Assembly (NCBI GenBank): GCA_020201485.1
Contig: JAIVGT010000005.1
Coordinates: 1 to 13,262 of the forward strand
Source of the DNA: Halobacteriales archaeon
GTDB taxonomy: Archaea; Thermoplasmatota; SW-10-69-26; JACQPN01; JAIVGT01
Length of the DNA stretch: 13,262 nt
Direction: 5' to 3'
Shown here one piece after another: positions 6,524 through 11,685 of the stretch (the first letter of the stretch is position 1; each line of letters begins with the position of its first letter). The translations under genes and the position numbers were made by a program. A model generated the notes under the pieces. It saw only the letters and a program-made list of their open reading frames with translations, ran no database searches and was not told where the DNA came from.

Positions 6524-6756
6524 CGTTCCAGGTCCCCGCCGCACCGCGGGCACACCAGGGCCGTGACGCGCGCCGTGCGCCGGCAGCCTGGGCATCGGGG
6601 CACGGCCTGCGCCATGGCGGCGATGAGGGTGGTGTTCGCCGCGGCGAGCACGACGATGGCCGCGAGCAGGTGGAGGAAGAGGAGGGGCAGCCCGGCGAAC
6701 GTGAGCAAGGCGCCGGTGCGCACGAGCTTCGCGGCCTTCATGCGGGGCTGGCCCAT
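6520..6756 (-). CDS. Membrane-anchored zinc-ribbon protein, 78 aa
   Basis: The protein has a short basic N-terminus, a long hydrophobic stretch (about residues 11-50, room for one long or two short membrane helices) and a C-terminal zinc ribbon with C55-x2-C58 and C69-x2-C72 (PGCRR and VCPRCGGDLE). I chose ATG 6756 because a TATA-like element (TTTCATAG on the minus strand, 6779-6786) is centred 26-27 bp upstream; an internal Met at 6741 is the alternative. Such small membrane zinc ribbons are common in archaea and mostly uncharacterised. The ribbon probably faces the cytosol given the basic N-terminus if there are two helices. Its TAG overlaps the TAA of the convergent acyl-CoA dehydrogenase. 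It is downstream of coaBC on the same strand but has its own promoter-like element. Confidence 0.8.
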   Translation of the reverse strand: MGQPRMKAAKLVRTGALLTFAGLPLLFLHLLAAIVVLAAANTTLIAAMAQAVPRCPGCRRTARVTALVCPRCGGDLER

Positions 6757-6778
6757 GGAAGGTTTCGGGCGCCGTGGC

Positions 6779-6786
6779 CTATGAAA
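6779..6786 (-). promoter_or_regulatory. TATA-like box of the zinc-ribbon gene
   Basis: On the minus strand this reads TTTCATAG, centred 26-27 bp before ATG 6756, the same spacing as the other leaderless genes in the window. Confidence 0.5.
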
Positions 6787-6842
6787 CCCGCTGCTGCGCC
6801 CCGCGGTCCGCAAGGCTGCAGCGCGCAGGGCGACCACCCCGT

Positions 6843-7985
6843 TCAAGGCAAGCCGCGCGCCACGCGGTCCAGGATGCGCTCCGCGAGCTCCTCCTTCGTG
6901 CCCCGGAACGGGCTCCCCCCCTCGCGGTCCACGAGGAGCGCGCTCGTCTCCCGCGGCCCGACCTTCTCCAGCGCGTTCGCCACGACGAGCAGCGCGTGGA
7001 CCCGCTCCTGCAGGGCGCGCGCCTTGGCGACCAGGGCCTTGTCGTCCAGGCCGCTCTCCGCCTTGAAGCACACCAGCGGGCCGGGGAACCCCGCGCGCAC
7101 CGCGTCCACGAACTTCGGCATCGGCTCCAGCGGCAAGCTCCCGCCCTGCGGCCCGACCGGCTGGGGCGCGCGATAATCCCCGATGGCGGCCGGGACGAGG
7201 ACGGCATCGAAGCCCGCGGCCTGCGGGGCGCGCGCCAGCAGGTCGTCGACCGTGGCGAAGCGCTCCAGCGTGCAGCCGGTCGGCGCGGCCTCCTCTCCGC
7301 CGAGCCACACCTCGACCTCGGCCCCGCGCCGCCACGCCTCGCGCGCCAGGGCCAGCCCGGTCCCTCCCGAGCTGCGGTTGCTCAGCCAGAGGTCCTGCCC
7401 GAGGGGCTCGCGCGTCGGACCCGTGACCACGAGCAGCCGCCTCCCGCGCAGCGTGCCCGGCCCGAGCGCGCGTCCCACGTGCGCGACGATGTCGTCGAGC
7501 GATGCGAGCTTCGCGCTCCGCTCCTCGTGCGCCGGGGCGACGAGCGTGATGCCCAGGTCGCGCGCCCGGGCCAGGCTCGCGCGCACCGCCGGGTTGTCCC
7601 ACATCGTGTCGTGCATCGCCGGCGCGAGCAGCACGGGCACCTGGCCGAGGAGGACGCTCGCGAACGTGGTCACGGGGTTGTCGTCCAGGCCATGGACGAT
7701 GCTGCCCAGCGTGTTCGCCGTGCACGGCGCGATGAGGAGCGCGTCCGCGCCGTCGGGCAGGAGCTCGCGCACGTGCTCGCCCGCGCCGGTGAGCGCCAGG
7801 ACCGGCTCGGCCCCGCTCGCCTCCCGCAGCGCCTCGGCCCCGACGAGCTGCTGCGCCGCCCGCGTCAGGACCGGCTGCACCTCCGCCCCCAGGCTGCGCA
7901 GGCGCGCGGCGAGGTACGGGCTCTGCACGGCGCCGATGCTGCCCGTCACGCCGAGCACGATGCGCTGGCCCGCGAGCGGCTGCAC
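6843..7985 (-). CDS. coaBC: Bifunctional phosphopantothenoylcysteine decarboxylase / phosphopantothenate-cysteine ligase
   Basis: This 380-residue protein carries both steps that turn 4'-phosphopantothenate plus cysteine into 4'-phosphopantetheine on the way to CoA. The N-terminal flavoprotein (CoaC) half shows IVLGVTGSIGAVQSP, catalytic-type H71 in GEHVRELL, N91 in APCTANT and the PAMHDTMW motif (122-129). The C-terminal CoaB half shows VVTGPTREPLG, SNRSSGGTGLALA near 202-214, and CFKAESG. Two usual features are not visible: the Cys-containing flap (ACGxxGxGR) of bacterial CoaC, where this protein reads ERSAKLASLDDIV, and the KIK lysine after the AAxxDYR motif in CoaB, where it reads DYRAPQPVGPQGG. 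The start is GTG 7985, with a TATA-like TCAAGTTGA (minus strand, 8011-8019) about 30 bp upstream. The CoA supply fits a cell using acyl-CoA dehydrogenase. Confidence 0.93.
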   Translation of the reverse strand: MQPLAGQRIVLGVTGSIGAVQSPYLAARLRSLGAEVQPVLTRAAQQLVGAEALREASGAEPVLALTGAGEHVRELLPDGADALLIAPCTANTLGSIVHGLDDNPVTTFASVLLGQVPVLLAPAMHDTMWDNPAVRASLARARDLGITLVAPAHEERSAKLASLDDIVAHVGRALGPGTLRGRRLLVVTGPTREPLGQDLWLSNRSSGGTGLALAREAWRRGAEVEVWLGGEEAAPTGCTLERFATVDDLLARAPQAAGFDAVLVPAAIGDYRAPQPVGPQGGSLPLEPMPKFVDAVRAGFPGPLVCFKAESGLDDKALVAKARALQERVHALLVVANALEKVGPRETSALLVDREGGSPFRGTKEELAERILDRVARGLP

Positions 7986-8010
7986 GCCAGGGCATCGCAG
8001 GCCACGGGCA

Positions 8011-8019
8011 TCAACTTGA
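8011..8019 (-). promoter_or_regulatory. TATA-like element of coaBC
   Basis: On the minus strand this reads TCAAGTTGA, centred about 30 bp before GTG 7985. A second AT patch for the divergent gene (8048-8055) is separate, so the two divergent genes appear to have individual promoters. Confidence 0.4.
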
Positions 8020-8047
8020 CCAGGACCAGGTCGGGCGCACCGCAGGC

Positions 8048-8055
8048 TTCAAATC
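8048..8055 (+). promoter_or_regulatory. TATA-like box of the 78-aa gene
   Basis: TTCAAATC is centred 26-27 bp before ATG 8078, consistent with a leaderless transcript of the small plus-strand gene. Confidence 0.5.
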
Positions 8056-8077
8056 GGGCAGGCCCCTTGCGCCTCCC

Positions 8078-8314
8078 ATGCCCCGCGACCTCGCGCCCGA
8101 GGCCCGCCGCCTCGACCCCCGGAGCGTCCTCGAGCAGGACCCCCTGGCCGCGTCCCTCCTCGAGCGCCCGTCGCACGCGCCCGCCCTGGAGCACATCCGC
8201 GCCCACGACCCCCGCGCGCGCCTCGAGCTCGCGTCCCAGGCCCTGCATGGCCGCGGCGCGGAGCTGCCGCGCGACGAGGTCGCGCCCGAGGCCAAGCGGC
8301 GCAACGTCTTCTAG
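8078..8314 (+). CDS. Hypothetical protein, 78 aa, Arg/Glu/Ala-rich
   Basis: ATG 8078 opens 78 codons with almost exclusively G or C at the third position and a TATA-like box at the expected leaderless distance, so I accept it as a gene. The product (start MPRDLAPEARRLDPRS) is highly charged, rich in Arg, Glu, Ala and Leu, with no Cys, Trp, signal peptide or membrane segment. Several stretches (RSVLEQDPLAASLLER, ALEHIRAHDPRARLELASQAL) look like amphipathic helices. It ends in a basic KRRNVF tail. No family is recognised; a small RNA- or protein-binding adaptor is possible but not shown. It diverges from coaBC, and its TAG stop shares a CTAG palindrome with the TAG stop of the convergent regulator gene. 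Confidence 0.55.
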   Translation: MPRDLAPEARRLDPRSVLEQDPLAASLLERPSHAPALEHIRAHDPRARLELASQALHGRGAELPRDEVAPEAKRRNVF

Positions 8315-8760
8315 TCGCGGTGCTCCGCCGGGGGAAGCCCCCGGACCAGGCCCCACATCCTCGGCCGCGAGCCGTGGGCCTCGATGACCCCCGCTTCGCG
8401 CAGGACGCGCACGTGGTGGTGCAGCGTGCTCGGGGCAAGCCCGGCGCGCGCGCCGAGGTCCTTCAGCGTGCACGGCCCGGCCGCGAGCACGTCCACCAAG
8501 GTCTTGCGCGCCGGATGGCGCAGGGCGCCGAGCGTGCCCCGGGTCTCGATGGGCGTGCCGGCGGGGAAGAAGTGCGTGTACCGCCCCTGCCGCCGCTCGA
8601 CGACAAGCCCGTCCCGCTCCAGGACGCGCAGGTGGTGCGTGGTCTGCCCCGGGCTGAGGTCGAGCCGGCGTTGCAGGTCGCGGAAGTGCGCGCCCGGGCT
8701 CTCCCGCAGGTAGCGGCAGATGGCCGCCCGGACCTGCTCCCCGCCAGCGCGCGCTTCCAT
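8311..8760 (-). CDS. Tandem winged-helix transcriptional regulator (wHTH-1)
   Basis: This 149-residue protein consists of two successive winged-helix domains of the ArsR/MarR-like type. The first (about residues 8-70) has GAHFRDLQRRLDLSPG then QTTHHLRVLERDGLVV as recognition helix and a wing RQGRYTHFF. The second (about 85-140) has TLKDLGARAGLAPS then TLHHHVRVLREAGVIE. Two-wHTH proteins of this pattern are known as archaeal DNA-binding regulators; targets and ligands are unknown. I chose ATG 8760; the frame is open to 8880, but that extension is low-complexity and runs into the promoter of the divergent kinase. A TATA-like CATATCGC (minus strand, 8820-8827) would give a leader of about 37 bases without an obvious Shine-Dalgarno site. 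It is one of three relatives within 2.8 kb. Confidence 0.85.
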   Translation of the reverse strand: MEARAGGEQVRAAICRYLRESPGAHFRDLQRRLDLSPGQTTHHLRVLERDGLVVERRQGRYTHFFPAGTPIETRGTLGALRHPARKTLVDVLAAGPCTLKDLGARAGLAPSTLHHHVRVLREAGVIEAHGSRPRMWGLVRGLPPAEHRD

Positions 8761-8819
8761 CGAGGGGAACAATGCGCGGGAGGGCGTGAGCCTGCGCGAA
8801 TCCCTCGCCGTGGGGCTGG

Positions 8820-8827
8820 GCGATATG
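8820..8827 (-). promoter_or_regulatory. Possible TATA box of wHTH-1
   Basis: On the minus strand this reads CATATCGC, about 63 bp before ATG 8760. It is the clearest AT patch upstream and would start transcription near 8797. Confidence 0.35.
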
Positions 8828-8862
8828 ACGAGCACCGCGCCCGGTGTGGGCGGAGGGGAAGT

Positions 8863-8870
8863 CTTGTTAG
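8863..8870 (+). promoter_or_regulatory. TATA-like box of the UPF0200 kinase
   Basis: CTTGTTAG is centred 25-26 bp before GTG 8892, supporting that start as a leaderless one. Confidence 0.5.
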
Positions 8871-8891
8871 GCCCTAGCATGTTGCCCCAGC

Positions 8892-9434
8892 GTGCGCGTG
8901 GTCGGGTTCACCGGGATGCCCGGTTCGGGCAAGAGCACGGCCGCCGAGGTGGCGACGGCGCTCGGCGTGCCCGTGGTCCGCATGGGCGACTGCATCTGGG
9001 AGGAGGTGAAGCGCCGCGGCCTGCCCCTGACCGACGCCAGCGTGGGCAGCGTCGCCAACGAGGAGCGCATCCTGCACGGCGCCGGCATCTGGGCCCAGCG
9101 CACCCTGGACAAGCTGCACGCCTTGAAGGCGGAGCGCGTCACCATCGACGGCGTGCGCTCCCTGCCCGAGGTCGAGGTGTTCCACGGCGGCCTGGGCAAG
9201 GACTTCGTGCTCGTCGCCATCCACGCCAGCCCGGCGGTGCGGCACCAGCGGCTCCTCAAGCGCGGCCGGCAGGACGAGGCGGCGGACCTGGCCGCGCTCG
9301 TGGCGCGCGACGCCCGCGAGCTGGCCTGGGGCATCGGCGGCGTCATCGCCCTGGCGGACGCGGTCATCGTGAACGAGGGGCTGAGCGCGGAGCAGTTCCG
9401 CGGCCAGGTCACGCGGGTGTTGCAAGGGCGCTGA
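8892..9434 (+). CDS. UPF0200 family nucleotide kinase-like protein (dephospho-CoA-kinase-related)
   Basis: This 180-residue P-loop protein starts directly with VRVVGFTGMPGSGKST; the Walker A residues are G8, G11, G13, K14 and S15. Further segments match the archaeal UPF0200 group related to COG0237: MGDCIWEEVKRRGLPLT, the VTIDGVRSLPEVEVFH strand and loop, and the RHQRLLKRGR lid-like basic segment. The substrate of UPF0200 proteins is not established; relatives phosphorylate nucleotides or dephospho-CoA. GTG 8892 is preferred for its TATA-like box and because the first strand begins there; GTG 8898 is the alternative. UPF0200 and UPF0201 are fused in Archaeoglobus fulgidus, and the UPF0201 gene lies just downstream here, interrupted by an opposite-strand regulator. 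Its 3' end overlaps that regulator's end by 26 bp. Confidence 0.88.
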   Translation: MRVVGFTGMPGSGKSTAAEVATALGVPVVRMGDCIWEEVKRRGLPLTDASVGSVANEERILHGAGIWAQRTLDKLHALKAERVTIDGVRSLPEVEVFHGGLGKDFVLVAIHASPAVRHQRLLKRGRQDEAADLAALVARDARELAWGIGGVIALADAVIVNEGLSAEQFRGQVTRVLQGR

Positions 9435-9885
9435 CGGGCAGGAGTTTCGCCAAGAGCGCGCCGTCGGTCGGTGCGTACGCCACGCGGCCGCGCTCCTCGA
9501 CCTTGAACAGCACGCCCGCGCGCACCAGGACGCGCAGATGGTGGGCGAGCGTGCTCTCCGGCATGCCCGTGGCGCGCGCCAGCTCCCGCAGCCCGACGGG
9601 GGCGCGCGCGCGGACCAGCCCGGCCAGCTGCAGGCGCGGGCCGCTGCGCAGCGCGGCCAGGGGGAGGCGCTCGTGCCGCGGGCGCGACGCGGGGAAGTAG
9701 TGCACCTCGCCCCCCAGGGGCGCGCGCACGAGCAGCCCTTCTGCGACCAGCGCCCGCAGATGGTGGTCCGCTTGCCCCGTGGCCAAGGCCAGGGCGCGCT
9801 GCACCTCGCGGAAGTGCGCACCCTCGTGCCCCCGCAGGTACGCCAGGATGCGGCGGGGCACGTCGCGCTCCTCCAAGGGCGCCAT
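9409..9885 (-). CDS. Tandem winged-helix transcriptional regulator (wHTH-2)
   Basis: The 158-residue protein has the same two-domain architecture as wHTH-1. The first domain (about 8-72) contains GAHFREVQRALALATG, QADHHLRALVAEGLLV and a wing GGEVHYFPAS; the second (about 90-145) contains VGLRELARATGMPES, TLAHHLRVLVRAGVLF and a wing ERGRVAYAPT. Its first domain is close to that of wHTH-1 (shared GAHFR, HHLR and a wing ending in FPA), so they are probably paralogues. The ATG at 9885 begins a few residues before the first helix; the frame is open farther upstream but Arg-rich and unlike a protein. No clear TATA box is seen before it. The gene lies antisense between the UPF0200 and UPF0201 genes, diverging from the latter over about 106 bp and overlapping the end of the former. 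Targets are unknown. Confidence 0.87.
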   Translation of the reverse strand: MAPLEERDVPRRILAYLRGHEGAHFREVQRALALATGQADHHLRALVAEGLLVRAPLGGEVHYFPASRPRHERLPLAALRSGPRLQLAGLVRARAPVGLRELARATGMPESTLAHHLRVLVRAGVLFKVEERGRVAYAPTDGALLAKLLPVSALATPA

Positions 9886-9991
9886 GGCCCCGTCATCGGG
9901 CGTGTCGCGGCATGGCCTCACGCCTGCCCGCCGGCTGCTGCACCGGCTGCCTGGCCGCAACGCCCAAGGCGCGCGGCGCGCTCCGGCCCCC

Positions 9992-10471
9992 GTGGACATC
10001 CGCATTCGCGCGCCGGTGCAGCCGACGGAGAGCCCGACGAAGGTCGAGGCGGCGGTGCGCGCCCTGTTCCCCGACGCGCGGCTGGAGCTGCGCGGGGCCT
10101 GGCTGGAAGGGAGCGCCAGCGACCTCGCCACGCTCGCCCGGCTCGTCCGCGAGCAGCGCATCCCGGACACGGCGCGTGGCGTGCTCCTGCGCGGCCAGGA
10201 CGGGGGCGTGGCGCGCTTCGCCGCGAACAAGCAGGCGGCGGCCGCGGGCAAGCTCAACTTCGCCACGCGCGAGGGCCCGCTCGGCGACATCCACGTGGAG
10301 GTGCGCGCCGGGGACGCAGCCGGGCTCGCCGCGGCCATTGACGAGGTCGCGCCCGACACGCGGGGCTGGAGCCTGGAGGAGCGGGGTTTGACGGAGAAGA
10401 CGCTCCGGGCCAAGGAGCGGGACGAGGCGGTGCTCGACGACCTGGAGCACGAGGGTGACGACGGCGCGTGA
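9992..10471 (+). CDS. UPF0201 family RNA-binding-like protein (COG1931)
   Basis: This 159-residue protein matches the archaeal UPF0201 family, described as related to an exosome-associated/ribosomal L5-like fold. Recognisable segments are IRAPVQPTESPTKVEAAVRALF, spread over the first 28 residues, then a REQRIPDTARGVLL stretch, FAANKQAAAAGKLNF with the family's NKQAA...NF signature, and GPLGDIHVEV. The C-terminal 40 residues are charged and helical. The start is GTG 9992, where the family N-terminus begins; no ATG is available nearby and the promoter element is weak. RNA binding is the family's presumed role, not shown here. In Archaeoglobus it is fused to UPF0200, whose gene lies 557 bp upstream on the same strand. 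The overlap of function is unknown, but the recurring association suggests a joint role in RNA or nucleotide metabolism. Confidence 0.88.
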   Translation: MDIRIRAPVQPTESPTKVEAAVRALFPDARLELRGAWLEGSASDLATLARLVREQRIPDTARGVLLRGQDGGVARFAANKQAAAAGKLNFATREGPLGDIHVEVRAGDAAGLAAAIDEVAPDTRGWSLEERGLTEKTLRAKERDEAVLDDLEHEGDDGA

Positions 10472-10509
10472 GGCGTGGAGCACCCCACGCGCCGGCGGTC
10501 GGTGAGCAC

Positions 10510-11073
10510 TCAGGCCCAGCCCGGGGTGTGCGGCTCGGGCACGGGGGCCGCGGGAGCCGGCGAACTGCTGAACACCGGGGCGAAGGCCGCGTCCTGGGCG
10601 AGCGGCTCGACCGGGATCTTCACGTTCAGGGGGATGAAGAGCTGGCAGTAGCGCCCGGCGCGGCGCTCGGCGACCAGGCCCATCTGGACCAGGCGGTCGA
10701 CGTGCCAGTTCACCGTCGTGCGCGGGATGCTGAGCAGGCGCGCCAGCTCCTTGCGGTGGATCATGGGCTGCCGGGCCACGATCTCCAGGATCTGCTTCGT
10801 GCGCTCGCCGCGGTTCGCCGCCACGAGCTTCTGCTGGTCCTGGCTCAGGGCCTCGCTGCGCTTGAAGTAGCGGGCGCGGTTGCCGTCGCGCATGGGCACG
10901 ATGAGCCCGTTGCGCTCCAGGATCTTGAGGTGGTAAGCCGCGGTCGGGTGCGAGATGCTGAGCATGCTCGCGATGTCCTGGATGCTCGCCCCGGGGTTCT
11001 CCGCCACGCGCAGGAACACGAGGTGGCGGGTGTTGTTCATGAAGACCGAGCGTTCGTCGTTGCGCGCGTACAT
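10510..11073 (-). CDS. Tandem winged-helix transcriptional regulator (wHTH-3)
   Basis: This 187-residue protein has two winged-helix domains: the first (about 12-75) with GASIQDIASMLSISHP and TAAYHLKILERNGLIV plus a wing DGNRARYFK, the second (about 90-150) with IHRKELARLLSIPRT and TVNWHVDRLVQMGLVA plus a wing AGRYCQLFIP. A Pro/Ala-rich tail (162-187) follows. It is the most divergent of the three regulators and the most typical of the archaeal two-wHTH family. ATG 11073 is supported by a Shine-Dalgarno GGGAGG eight bases upstream; an internal ATG at 11040 is an alternative. A strong TATA element near 11201 would give a leader of about 100 bases, unlike the leaderless genes around it. Repeated GTGAC motifs lie between TATA and start, suggesting operator control. 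It faces away from the hydrophobic-protein gene across 620 bp and may control it. Confidence 0.9.
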   Translation of the reverse strand: MYARNDERSVFMNNTRHLVFLRVAENPGASIQDIASMLSISHPTAAYHLKILERNGLIVPMRDGNRARYFKRSEALSQDQQKLVAANRGERTKQILEIVARQPMIHRKELARLLSIPRTTVNWHVDRLVQMGLVAERRAGRYCQLFIPLNVKIPVEPLAQDAAFAPVFSSSPAPAAPVPEPHTPGWA

Positions 11074-11083
11074 CGTCCATGCC

Positions 11084-11089
11084 TCCCAT
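11084..11089 (-). promoter_or_regulatory. Shine-Dalgarno site of wHTH-3
   Basis: On the minus strand GGGAGG lies about ten bases before ATG 11073. It decides for this start over the internal ATG at 11040 and marks this as one of two leadered genes in the window. Confidence 0.6.
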
Positions 11090-11143
11090 CTGCCGAGCGC
11101 CCCGCGCTGCGCGCCGCGCCTGTCGCGCGGGCGAGCAACAGCG

Positions 11144-11190
11144 TGTCACTCCCCGCCGGGGGATGCCCGGCGTCACTCCGCTCTGTCACG
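11144..11190. repeat. Three GTCAC-type repeats at the wHTH-3 promoter
   Basis: TGTCACT (11144-11150), CGTCACT (11171-11177) and TGTCACG (11184-11190) recur in the same orientation, 27 and 13 bases apart. They lie just downstream of the minus-strand TATA element at 11197-11206, around the predicted transcription start. The position fits an operator for a repressor, possibly the product of the gene itself. Confidence 0.4.
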
Positions 11191-11196
11191 ACTCGG

Positions 11197-11206
11197 CAAT
11201 ATAGGT
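11197..11206 (-). promoter_or_regulatory. TATA box (with BRE-like GGAACC) of wHTH-3
   Basis: On the minus strand the region reads GGAACCTATATTGCC, a purine-rich BRE-like stretch then a strong TATA. It predicts transcription starting near 11174 and a leader of about 100 bases before ATG 11073. The near-symmetric core could also work on the plus strand. Confidence 0.55.
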
Positions 11207-11394
11207 TCCTCGCGACGACGTGGCAACGATGCCAGATTGTGAGTGCCTGGTCCCTCCAATGACGGGACCCCGCGCGCTCGTTCGAAATCCTTGATTAGTC
11301 AGGGCCGCGTACCAGGGCGTGCCCGGGGGGCGCAGAGAGAGGCCAGGGACCCGTCCCTGATACGGTTTCCCTTAGAAGAACTCCGGGTCGGCGG

Positions 11395-11424
11395 CGACGC
11401 ACCATGGCCCATGGTTGTGCGTCG
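11395..11424. repeat. 30-nt interrupted dyad
   Basis: CGACGC (11395-11400) and ACCATGG (11401-11407) are followed by a single C, then CCATGGT (11409-11415), a three-base TGT insertion and GCGTCG (11419-11424). All 13 arm positions pair. The tiny loop favours a protein-binding operator; as RNA it would need to open the inner pairs. A second inverted pair, CGTCGC (11420-11425) with GCGACG (11432-11437), partly competes with it. Confidence 0.6.
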
Positions 11425-11501
11425 CACGGCCGCGACGTGTCGGGCGCGGGACCATTGTCGCGCGGGCCGTCTGTGCCATGACCTCGCGAATAGGCGCGAC
11501 C

Positions 11502-11517
11502 GGAAACCGTTAATTAT
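11502..11517 (+). promoter_or_regulatory. BRE plus TATA box of the hydrophobic-protein gene
   Basis: GGAAACCG directly followed by TTAATTAT (11510-11517) is the best archaeal BRE/TATA pair in the window. Transcription would start near 11541, giving a leader of about 150 bases before ATG 11694. Confidence 0.65.
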
Positions 11518-11602
11518 CCACCTTCGAATCGTCGCACGCTGCGGCCCAGGCCGCGGGAAGGCTCAGGAGGCAACCGCACGGCAGGCGCGCCGGGAGGCTC
11601 GC

Positions 11603-11656
11603 ATGCCGGATGGTTCTGTGCCGGCCCGGGGATGGGGCTGCTCTCGTACGGGTTGA
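11603..11656 (+). CDS. Possible 17-codon leader ORF
   Basis: ATG 11603, preceded at five bases by GGGAGG (11592-11597), opens a 17-codon frame (MPDGSVPARGWGCSRTG) ending in TGA 38 bases before the main start. It lies within the predicted leader of the hydrophobic-protein gene and ends inside a CTCTC/GAGAG hairpin. Translation could affect the downstream gene. The evidence is only position and a ribosome-binding-like site, so chance is quite possible. Confidence 0.2.
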   Translation: MPDGSVPARGWGCSRTG

Positions 11657-11680
11657 GAGACCGAGACGAGCCGAAAGGAC

Positions 11681-11685
11681 GGAGG
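11681..11685 (+). promoter_or_regulatory. Shine-Dalgarno site of the hydrophobic-protein gene
   Basis: GGAGG lies eight bases before ATG 11694 within the purine run AAAGGACGGAGGAAA. It supports this start over the in-frame ATG at 11610, which would add 28 Arg-rich residues before the signal peptide. Confidence 0.75.

Noticed and set aside
5225..6595. Minus-strand extension of the eight-Cys secreted gene to 6595
   Set aside because: It would run antisense through the whole acyl-CoA dehydrogenase gene; the signal peptide starting at GTG 5224 marks the real N-terminus.
5455..7176. 573-aa plus-strand frame overlapping acyl-CoA dehydrogenase
   Set aside because: It is the +1 shadow of the dehydrogenase reading frame, made of Arg, His, Gly and Pro repeats.
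8761..8880. N-terminal extension of wHTH-1 to ATG 8880
   Set aside because: The added 40 residues are Pro/Ser/Thr-rich and would cover the TATA element of the divergent kinase and its own likely promoter.
11243..11656. 137-aa plus-strand frame in the long spacer
   Set aside because: It has Arg-rich composition, poor third-position bias and no start context, and crosses the dyads and promoter islands.
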